64,000 nt of DNA from Desulfobacterales bacterium. GTDB lineage: Bacteria > Desulfobacterota > Desulfobacteria > Desulfobacterales > UBA11574. A model generated the notes under the pieces. That model saw only the letters and a program-made list of their open reading frames with translations, made no database searches and was not told where the DNA came from. Shown here piece after piece: positions 48,851-56,771 of this stretch. Location: contig JAJDND010000085.1 of the NCBI GenBank assembly GCA_022340885.1, forward strand, positions 41,442-105,441. The letters run 5' to 3'. A program made the position numbers and the translations under genes. Within the stretch, counting starts at the first letter, position 1. Each line of letters begins with the position of its first letter.

Positions 48851-49303
48851 TTATTTCTTGTCTCTGTCCAGGATTTCTTTTGCGGTATCGAATTCACCGG
48901 ATTCGGCAAAAGCAGCGGCGCTCATGGCGTCTTCAAATTTTTTTTTATATGCCTCGGTGACGGTTTTCATGAGCTGTTCAATGGAAACGGGTTTCTGGAG
49001 ATACTCGAAGACCCCCAGGCGTCGCGCCTCTTTTTCGTCCTTTTCAGACCCGTGACCGGTGAGCATGATGATTTGAACTCCCGGATATGCCTTCTTGGCA
49101 CGTCTTAAAACTTCCATGCCATCAATGCCGGGCATTTTCAGGTCCAAAACCATGACATCCGGAAGTTTTTCGTCCATTGTCTTAAGCGCCTCTTCTCCGC
49201 CAAGCGCCACCTCTGAATCCACATCCCGCATCTTCATTCGTTCGGAAAGCGCTTTTACGAATTCCTCTTCATCGTCAACCAAAAGTACTTTCATCTCTTT
49301 CAT
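48851..49303 (-). CDS. Single-domain response regulator with helical-hairpin tail
   Basis: VLLVDDEEEFVKALSERMKMRD...VMVLDLKMPGIDG; tail MSAAAFAESGEFDTAKEIL. Confidence 0.9.
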   Translation of the reverse strand: MKEMKVLLVDDEEEFVKALSERMKMRDVDSEVALGGEEALKTMDEKLPDVMVLDLKMPGIDGMEVLRRAKKAYPGVQIIMLTGHGSEKDEKEARRLGVFEYLQKPVSIEQLMKTVTEAYKKKFEDAMSAAAFAESGEFDTAKEILDRDKK

Positions 49304-49304
49304 T

Positions 49305-49829
49305 TCAATCTCCTTTCTTTTGCCCTGCCGTTTGCGATGCGTTTTTGGGTGCTTTTACCAACAATTCTCTGGCTGTCTCGGTGTCGCCGGCCTCGGCAAA
49401 ACTTGCGGCCACCATCAAATCCTGACAGCGTTGGAGCAGTGACGGTTTGATGATCTCGATATTTTTCTTTGCCTGACATGCGTCGCGGATCCGCAAAATG
49501 AGGGAATCCAGATCCAGGGGCATGAGAAAATCGTCAAATGCGCCGAGTTTCATCCCTTCAATGGACAAAGAGATCTGATCCGGGCTGTTGACGGTGATAA
49601 TTTGAACCGGGGGCCGCATTTTTTTGATCATTCTGATCAACACCAACCCTTCTTTTTTGAGATCGTTCAGGCTGAGCAGCACAACATCGATCCCATGTTT
49701 TTTAAACATTCGTTTGATGTCTTTTGTCTTCATGGCGTTAAACATCCGCCAATTTTTGATTTCAAAATGCCGCGCAAGATGTTGCTGCAACAGATTGTCT
49801 CCTTCTATAATCAGAATCGAAGCTCCCAT
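49305..49829 (-). CDS. Receiver-like protein with helical-hairpin tail
   Basis: ILIIEGDNLLQQHLARHFEI...; tail MVAASFAEAGDTETARELL. Confidence 0.75.
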   Translation of the reverse strand: MGASILIIEGDNLLQQHLARHFEIKNWRMFNAMKTKDIKRMFKKHGIDVVLLSLNDLKKEGLVLIRMIKKMRPPVQIITVNSPDQISLSIEGMKLGAFDDFLMPLDLDSLILRIRDACQAKKNIEIIKPSLLQRCQDLMVAASFAEAGDTETARELLVKAPKNASQTAGQKKGD

Positions 49830-49901
49830 GACTTTATCGCAATCCGTTTATCGGAAATGAGATTTAATATTTCGCTTCGGGTGATGTTGTTTCCCAAGAA
49901 A

Positions 49902-49916
49902 GCAAGGAGTGTGCCA
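49902..49916 (-). promoter_or_regulatory. Sigma54 -24/-12 element
   Basis: Minus strand TGGCACACTCCTTGC; upstream of receiver/DASS cluster 49829..46134. Confidence 0.8.
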
Positions 49917-49979
49917 ATATCTATATATACAATTATTTCGGGCTGTTAAATGAATTGTGGGAAGGGCAGGAATTAAAAG

Positions 49980-50000
49980 ATTGATTCATAATGAATCAAT
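49980..50000. promoter_or_regulatory. 21 bp palindrome ATTGATTCAT-A-ATGAATCAAT
   Basis: Perfect 10-1-10 dyad 63 bp upstream of the 49902 promoter. Confidence 0.65.
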
Positions 50001-50036
50001 ATAAAACGTTCAATTATGAATGTTTTTGAAACGTTT

Positions 50037-50714
50037 TTAATTATCTATAGAGTCGGGAAGGTAAAGTAAGATTTCCGGGGTCGGACCAAACGTTTTAGCG
50101 GCACCCCCTAAATACGTCAGGGTTTGCTGCAACGATGCCCATCGCTCGGAGGATGATATTTGGGTCGGAAAGTCTTCTTTGACAAGCGCGGCATTCTCAT
50201 ATCCAATGCCCAATACGCACCTGTCTTGGACCTTCCGCGGTGAAAGCGTTATTTTGCCTCCGGCATCGATTGCCCTAAGAAGGATTTCAATGGATTCAAA
50301 CAATGCCATTTCCAGGGATACAGGATCGGACGTGATCACAATCGGTGGATCCGAGGGGCTCGTTTCCAGAGCGACATTTTTAAGCCTCGCGAAACGGGAC
50401 GCCAGCAAAACCATTTGTTGAGATGTCTCGTTGAGATCCAGACTCACAGGCGTACGATCAGGGCTGTGGGCAAACCAATTCAAGCAGGTGGTAATGTCGA
50501 TGCCGCGTTGAATTTGCCGTCGAATTCTATCCAAGGATTTTATAAACTTGTCTTTATGAGCAAATGCGCTGTCTTCGATAACCTCAAGGACATCTTCCAT
50601 TAAACCCGCCGATTCCTGTATGATGGCCAGGACGTTTTTAATTTCGTGGGTGATGCCGGCGGTGATTCTCCCGAAAAAAGCCACCTCTTTGCGTTTTATT
50701 CGATCCGGTTCCAT
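50037..50714 (-). CDS. Histidine-kinase-like protein with DHp motif and degenerate ATPase domain
   Basis: GRITAGITHEIKNVLAIIQES; C-terminal region without canonical N/G boxes. Confidence 0.75.
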   Translation of the reverse strand: MEPDRIKRKEVAFFGRITAGITHEIKNVLAIIQESAGLMEDVLEVIEDSAFAHKDKFIKSLDRIRRQIQRGIDITTCLNWFAHSPDRTPVSLDLNETSQQMVLLASRFARLKNVALETSPSDPPIVITSDPVSLEMALFESIEILLRAIDAGGKITLSPRKVQDRCVLGIGYENAALVKEDFPTQISSSERWASLQQTLTYLGGAAKTFGPTPEILLYLPDSIDN

Positions 50715-50750
50715 GTCGTCCCCTTTTGCATCTGATTTTTCAGCGGCGTT

Positions 50751-51122
50751 CTACGCCATGCTTTTTACTGCCTCATTCAACTTGTCAATCAATTCGTCGA
50801 TATCGATGGGTTTTATCAAATAGTCAAAAGCACCCAGCTGCATCCCCCGGATGCCGTCTTTGGTGGCGCCATGACCGGTAAGAAGAATGACCTGTATTCT
50901 GGAATCCATGGCTTTGATTTTTTCCAAAACTTCCAGTCCGCCCAACCCCGGCATCATCACATCCAATACTACGACTTGAGGCGGATCATTTTCAACAACA
51001 CCCAATGCCTCTTCGCCGTTCATGGCAATCGTAACTTCCATATTTCTCAACTCCAGCCTTTCGGCCAGTGTGGTAACGAATTCCCGTTCGTCGTCAACAA
51101 GCAGGATTTTCATCGGGTCCAT
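50751..51122 (-). CDS. Single-domain response regulator
   Basis: ILLVDDEREFVTTLAERLELRN...VVVLDVMMPGLGG. Confidence 0.9.
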   Translation of the reverse strand: MDPMKILLVDDEREFVTTLAERLELRNMEVTIAMNGEEALGVVENDPPQVVVLDVMMPGLGGLEVLEKIKAMDSRIQVILLTGHGATKDGIRGMQLGAFDYLIKPIDIDELIDKLNEAVKSMA

Positions 51123-51136
51123 GGGGTGCCTCCGTT

Positions 51137-52870
51137 TTATGCGTTTGGTTTTTTAGGCAAAAATACGTTGAAAGTGGTTCCTTCGTGCTCTTTGCTCATC
51201 ACCTCGATATCCCCGCCAAGCTTCTTGACGATACCATAGGTAATGGAAAGCCCAAGACCGGTTCCGTGTTCTCTTTTGGTGGTAAAAAAAGGCTCGAAGA
51301 TATGACGCAGTGTTTCATCGGACATACCGCAGCCATTGTCCCTGATGGAAACAGCAATGGTATCTGCATCTTTTTCCCAGGTGGTAATGGATATCTTCCC
51401 CTCGTCTTCCACCGCCGCCATGGCATTATTTAAAATGTTCAAAAACACCTGTTGAAGCTGTCCCCGATCCGAATCGATTCTGGGCAGATCCTTTGCCAGT
51501 TCCAGTGCAATATCGATATTCCGGTAAAGGGCTTCTTTTTCCAAAAAACCGAGCACTTCTTCCAACAACTCGTTAAGATCCAGTTTCTCGATTTCGACCT
51601 CCATCCGTTTCGCAAATCCCAGCAGTCGATGGGTGATGGTTCTGCAGCGGCTTACGGATTGCAAAATAGCCGCAATCAGGGATGAAAACTTTTCTTTTTG
51701 CTTAAAATCCGTCGTGTACTCGATGAGATCTTTGATAAGTCCGGCTTTTTCATTGATAATGGCCAGCGGATTGTTGATTTCGTGGGCCACACCGGCGGCA
51801 AGCCGGCCGATGGAAGAAAGCTTGTGATGGTGCTGGAGTTCCCTAAAGGCCAGCTCCCTGTTCTGATCCGCTTCCCTGATGCGATTCACCATAATCCCGG
51901 TGAGTCGAAATACGACGTAGACGATCAGAATGGAGCTCGCCAGAAAAACGAAAAACAAATCGCTTTTCAGTGCATACCAGGTTTTCAAAACAGTGGACTC
52001 GGGTTTTACTATCACCAGCGTGTATTCCGGATATGTAAAATGGGTGTATGTCAGAAAAATATCTCTACCCGAGGGGTCCTTTCGCTCTTCGACATACGTT
52101 GCATGCCCGCCCCTGGGTATTGTCAGCGGACAGTGTTCGAGAACCTTTCCGTACAACCGGGAATCGGTCTGTAAGATTCCATCTTTATTTAGAATAAATG
52201 CGTCGCTTTCCGCATCGAGCCCCATGGCGGCAATGAGGTTGTCGAACATGGTTGTGTCGATAGTGGTGCGAACGATCCAGGATCGTCCGCTTTGTTCAAG
52301 ACGCTGAACGGCAATGGCAATATGGGGAAACTTTCGATAACCCATGAACACATCGCTGATATAGGTCCCTTTGAGCATCGCTTCCTGAAACCAGCCCTGA
52401 TCGGCGTAATTTTTCCCAAGAAGATTATAGGGGCCTGCGTAACAAAGCTGTGTCCCGTCGGCGCCGTTGATCAGACCCAAATCGACAAAACCGCCGAATT
52501 CCTTTTTGAGGGTAAAAAGAATATGGTTGAGGGTCTTTTGATCAGACAGTTGGTCGTAAGAATAAAAATAGGAGATTGATTTTATCAGGGACTGACGCTC
52601 TTTCAGAAAAAATTCGAAAGAATGCCGGGTCTTATTTGCCAGCAATGTTTCAGGGGTGATAATTTCTTCTCTGAGGCTGCTCTGGTATTGATGGTAATTG
52701 ATCAACGCCATCATAGACAAGGGAACAATGGTCAGAACGATCATCAGGATTCTGATATTCCTTTGGAGCAGTGCATATCGATCTGAAGCGGAATCGACGT
52801 CGGTGAGCATTTGCAGACCTTCTCTGATGTTGAACCATTTTTTAAGATTCAGCGCCATGTTCCCCTCCAC
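51137..52870 (-). CDS. Cache-type sensor histidine kinase
   Basis: 577 aa; [44 protein letters not shown]; paralogue of 4523..6265. Confidence 0.9.
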   Translation of the reverse strand: MEGNMALNLKKWFNIREGLQMLTDVDSASDRYALLQRNIRILMIVLTIVPLSMMALINYHQYQSSLREEIITPETLLANKTRHSFEFFLKERQSLIKSISYFYSYDQLSDQKTLNHILFTLKKEFGGFVDLGLINGADGTQLCYAGPYNLLGKNYADQGWFQEAMLKGTYISDVFMGYRKFPHIAIAVQRLEQSGRSWIVRTTIDTTMFDNLIAAMGLDAESDAFILNKDGILQTDSRLYGKVLEHCPLTIPRGGHATYVEERKDPSGRDIFLTYTHFTYPEYTLVIVKPESTVLKTWYALKSDLFFVFLASSILIVYVVFRLTGIMVNRIREADQNRELAFRELQHHHKLSSIGRLAAGVAHEINNPLAIINEKAGLIKDLIEYTTDFKQKEKFSSLIAAILQSVSRCRTITHRLLGFAKRMEVEIEKLDLNELLEEVLGFLEKEALYRNIDIALELAKDLPRIDSDRGQLQQVFLNILNNAMAAVEDEGKISITTWEKDADTIAVSIRDNGCGMSDETLRHIFEPFFTTKREHGTGLGLSITYGIVKKLGGDIEVMSKEHEGTTFNVFLPKKPNA

Positions 52871-52876
52871 GACTCT

Positions 52877-53209
52877 CTATCGAACGATATCTCCGGCCCG
52901 AAGCGTCCCTGATTCCAGCTCCTTGAGGACCTTTTTGTAAGAACCGATTACGGAATCTAAAACAGTGACGTTCTTCCATTTTAAATATTGATAATACTCA
53001 TCTTCGATGCCGCCACACACCACCGTCGAAATTTTTTCCAAAAGGATAAGATGACAAAGTTGTTCCGCAGACGCCCGGGGCAACACCACGGTCTTTTTTT
53101 CCGTAGGCCGGCCGTCATCCGCCATCGAGACGACAGAAACCTCTGTGGCCAGATCAAATCGGGGCGCCACCTGATCGGCGTATAACGGGATAAGAATTTT
53201 TTGTGCCAT
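52877..53209 (-). CDS. NifB/NifX-type dinitrogenase iron-molybdenum cofactor-binding-like protein
   Basis: IPLYADQVAPRFDLATEVSVV...VVCGGIEDEYYQYLKWKNVTVLDSVIG. Confidence 0.8.
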   Translation of the reverse strand: MAQKILIPLYADQVAPRFDLATEVSVVSMADDGRPTEKKTVVLPRASAEQLCHLILLEKISTVVCGGIEDEYYQYLKWKNVTVLDSVIGSYKKVLKELESGTLRAGDIVR

Positions 53210-53280
53210 GATTAAACGTTAAGTCCCATAAATTTCGCATGTCAAATTCAAGTTTCAAATTGTTTCATTTAATCCGAACA

Positions 53281-54699
53281 TCAAACGTCTATTTTATATT
53301 GTTTTATTTTTCTCCACAACGTGCTTCGTCCCCAGCCCAACATATCGGCGGCTTTGTTGCGCCGACCTTTGGTCTTAACCAGTGCTTTTATAATCATATC
53401 TCTTTCCAAAGAAGCCCACGTCTTTTGGCCGCTTTGTTCCTTGTCTGCTGTTGCCACAGGGGATGCCCATCCGGACCCTTCGCCGGCTTCAGAGGATACA
53501 CGGCCATAAAAATGTTTCGTCTCGGCAAGATACGCCGGAAGGTGGGTAGAGTGTATCTGTCCCTTGGAACACATATTCACCGCATATTCAATAATATTTC
53601 TGAGTTCTCTCACATTCCCGGGGAAAGGATAGTCCATTATAATCTTAAGGGCTTTCTTAGACATCCCGTTGATTTTCTTTCGAAAGCGTGTGGCAAAAAT
53701 ATTCATAAAGTGATCCAGAATCAGTCGAATGTCGTCTCCTCGCTCTCTCAACGGCGGCAGATGCAATCTCACGACGTTCAATCGAAACATCAGGTCTTGT
53801 CTAAACTTTCCCTCCTTCACCATGTGATCGAGGTTGCGATGGGTGGCGGCAATGATGCGGACATCGGCCTGAAACCCTTTGGCGCTCCCCAAAGGATAGA
53901 CCACCATGTCATCCAAAAACATTAAGAGCTTGACCTGCAACGCCAGGGGGAGATCTCCGATCTCCGTAAGGTAAAGCGTTCCGTTGTGGGCCAGGCGAAA
54001 TCTTCCGGGTTTGTTTTCCACCGCACCTGTAAACGCCCCCTTTTGATGACCGAAAAGCTCGGATTCCAGCAAGGTTTCGGGCAGCGCCCCACAATTGACC
54101 TTGACAAAGGGACCTTTTGCTCGATTGGAAGCCTGGTGGACGGCTTCGGCCAGCAAGTCCTTTCCGGTTCCGGTTTCGCCGGTAATTAAAATCGCCGAAT
54201 CACTTTGAGCCAACAAGGGAAGCGTCTGGAAAATCCGAACCATTTCAGGACTTTTTCCGATAAGATGGCGAAAAATATAAGCATGGGTTCCTCTGGAACT
54301 CACCTCTTTAATGGGGCGAAGGTCTTCAACCGTTTCCAAAAACCCGGCCAGATTGTCTTCAGCATCCCGAATCGGAGACAGATTGATCCGTACCGGGACC
54401 AACTGCCGGTCTTTGTTGATCATATCGCTTTCAACGGAAACGGGTTCGGAATTTACATCCATATTTTCAAGGGGGCATTTTTGGATGCACAGCTTGCTTC
54501 TCATGATGTGAGAACACTGTATTCCTTTTGACTCTTCCATGGAAAAGCCGCTAAGGGCTTCAAAAGCCCGATTGATCATCGCGATCCGCCGCCGGGTGTC
54601 CAGCACGACGATGCTCAGGGGAACCTCATCGATCAATGAAGGCAGTTCGACAGGCGTTTCAAACAAGCCCTTGATCGGTGTTCGTAACAATGTGCTCAT
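53281..54699 (-). CDS. PAS-sigma54 activator (AAA+-Fis)
   Basis: N-terminal PAS, GETGTGKDLLAEAVH, ESELFGHQKGAFTGA, C-terminal Fis-type GRRNKAADMLGWGRSTLWRKIKQY. Confidence 0.95.
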   Translation of the reverse strand: MSTLLRTPIKGLFETPVELPSLIDEVPLSIVVLDTRRRIAMINRAFEALSGFSMEESKGIQCSHIMRSKLCIQKCPLENMDVNSEPVSVESDMINKDRQLVPVRINLSPIRDAEDNLAGFLETVEDLRPIKEVSSRGTHAYIFRHLIGKSPEMVRIFQTLPLLAQSDSAILITGETGTGKDLLAEAVHQASNRAKGPFVKVNCGALPETLLESELFGHQKGAFTGAVENKPGRFRLAHNGTLYLTEIGDLPLALQVKLLMFLDDMVVYPLGSAKGFQADVRIIAATHRNLDHMVKEGKFRQDLMFRLNVVRLHLPPLRERGDDIRLILDHFMNIFATRFRKKINGMSKKALKIIMDYPFPGNVRELRNIIEYAVNMCSKGQIHSTHLPAYLAETKHFYGRVSSEAGEGSGWASPVATADKEQSGQKTWASLERDMIIKALVKTKGRRNKAADMLGWGRSTLWRKIKQYKIDV

Positions 54700-55116
54700 C
54701 GTTTTTTTTTGCGAAACCGTTCAATAATGTTCTTTTTATGATATTTCGATCATCGAATCAGTCAAACCAATTGTTTCATTTTGTTTTACACCCAAATCAA
54801 TAACGTTTCAATATGTTTTTAGTATAACCCGAAAAATTTTAAAAGAACATTCGACAAAGGATGAGATTAGATAAAAATGATCTCTAAAAGAAATTCTACA
54901 CACCCCAGGATAGTGTTTCATATTGCAACACTCTGTCAGATAACATCCTGTAAAGATAGTGATATTTTTTTTGTGGCACCGTTAATGATTGAGGATGATA
55001 AAATATTGTATTTTAAACAAGTTATACGTGAATTTCAGAACATTTTTAATTGACATTGCATGGAATGTAATATAAATAGCATTTTTTGGTAAATTCATCT
55101 CCAACAATATATCCTT

Positions 55117-55262
55117 AGAAGTGGTTTAAAAACCTTCAATCGGGCTCAAGGTCAAGGCAAACTGTGATGGCCAACCGCAGGAATATCGGGAATATTTCGA
55201 GGATTGAACGTCACAGTTTAACACAGAGATTGAGACCGAGAGGAGGTTTTGAAACCACTTTT
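55117..55262 (+). repeat. Structured hairpin repeat, AGAAGTGGTTTC type
   Basis: AGAAGTGGTTTAAAAACCTTC...GAGGTTTTGAAACCACTT; core CCGCAGGAATATCGGGAATATTTCGAGGA. Confidence 0.85.
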
Positions 55263-55335
55263 AGAAATGCAATTTATATTCCTATCAGGTACCTAGATCC
55301 AATAAGAATTTCGCGGTCATATTCAGGAGGAGGAT

Positions 55336-56286
55336 ATGCGGATAACCGGTAAATTGTGGATCATGATGGTCATCGGCCTTTTTTCATTAATCTTATGTAT
55401 ATCGCCCGCCCTGGCGAAAGTACCGGCAGAAACAGCAACCGCCGGCCATGCCTGGTGGTTTTGGCCGATCATACTGTTTATCGTCACATTTATTATGGGA
55501 ATCCTGGCCGTCCTCGGCGGGGTTGGCGGCGGCGTTCTCTATGTGCCGATCATCAGCGGATTTTTTCCGTTCCATTTGGACTTTGTTCGCGGCACAGGGC
55601 TTCTAGTGGCCCTTTCCGGCGCACTGGCCGCCGGTCCCGGACTTCTCAAGATGAATCTTGCCAGCCTGAGATTGGCGATTCCCGTGGCCCTCATCGCTTC
55701 CACTTGCGCCATCATCGGGGCCATGATCGGACTGGCACTTCCCACCAACATCGTTCAAATCGCCTTGGGCGCCACTATTCTGGGGATTTGCATCCTCATG
55801 GTAACGGCCAAAAAATCGACCATCCCGGATGTGCCGAAGGCCGACCGGCTTTCTTCCATTCTCAACATTTGCGGGGTATATCAGGAAGCCAGCACCGGCG
55901 AAATAATCGATTGGAAAATTCATCGAACCCCATTGGGGTTGGGCTTGTTTGTGATCATCGGCATTATGGCCGGCATGTTCGGATTGGGAGCCGGATGGGC
56001 CAATGTGCCGGTGCTCAACCTGCTGATGGGGGCACCGCTCAAAATCAGCGTGGCCACCAGTAAGTTTCTCCTTTCCATTACCGACACCTCCGCTGCATGG
56101 ATTTACACCAACAAAGGCTGTATTCTCCCCCTGCTGACCGTGCCCTCCATTGTGGGCATCATGCTCGGATCATTTGTGGGGGTCCGTTTGCTTAGAGTCG
56201 CCAAACCGACGCTGATCCGGTGGATGGTTATTGCCATCCTGGCCTTTGCCGGGATCAAGGCACTGTCCAAAGGACTTGGATTTTAA
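55336..56286 (+). CDS. TSUP/TauE-SafE permease
   Basis: 316 aa; GVGGGVLYVPIISGFFPFHLDFVRGTGLLVAL; GAGWANVPVLNLLMGAPLK. Confidence 0.85.
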   Translation: MRITGKLWIMMVIGLFSLILCISPALAKVPAETATAGHAWWFWPIILFIVTFIMGILAVLGGVGGGVLYVPIISGFFPFHLDFVRGTGLLVALSGALAAGPGLLKMNLASLRLAIPVALIASTCAIIGAMIGLALPTNIVQIALGATILGICILMVTAKKSTIPDVPKADRLSSILNICGVYQEASTGEIIDWKIHRTPLGLGLFVIIGIMAGMFGLGAGWANVPVLNLLMGAPLKISVATSKFLLSITDTSAAWIYTNKGCILPLLTVPSIVGIMLGSFVGVRLLRVAKPTLIRWMVIAILAFAGIKALSKGLGF

Positions 56287-56339
56287 TGTTTTACTTTTGC
56301 TTCAAACAGGATACGGATTTTTTCCCCGGGAGAAAATAA

Positions 56340-56765
56340 ATGGAAGAAAAAACAAATGCTCTGTTAAAGGCAACCCCCGAACAGGTCCTGTATGCCAAGA
56401 TACTGGAAAAGGGGATGTATCTGGGATTGCTGGTTCTCTTTATAACATACGTTCTTTATGTTCTCGGTGTGATCCATCCCTATATTCCTCTGAATAAGCT
56501 TTCCGGCTACTGGTCTATGAATGTTCATGAATATCTGGAACACACCGGCATCAATGCTGGCTGGGCCTGGATCGGAATGCTCAACTACGGCGATTTTCTC
56601 AATTTTATCGGCGTGGTCATCCTGTCGGGCGTTACCATAATCTGCTATGCCGCCATCGTACCGACCCTTTTGAAAAACAAAGATATCATTTACGCGATTC
56701 TTGCGGTGCTCGAGGTCATTATTCTCGGTGCCGCAGCCAGCGGAATACTCGCCGCAGGGCACTAG
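56340..56765 (+). CDS. DUF1634-like membrane protein accompanying TSUP
   Basis: 141 aa with three hydrophobic segments, immediately downstream of TSUP. Confidence 0.6.
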   Translation: MEEKTNALLKATPEQVLYAKILEKGMYLGLLVLFITYVLYVLGVIHPYIPLNKLSGYWSMNVHEYLEHTGINAGWAWIGMLNYGDFLNFIGVVILSGVTIICYAAIVPTLLKNKDIIYAILAVLEVIILGAAASGILAAGH

Positions 56766-56771
56766 CGCTGT

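Noticed and set aside
54971-54990. TGGCACCGTTAATGA as plus-strand sigma54 promoter for 55336
   Set aside because: -24 is good but the -12 lacks GC at the required spacing.
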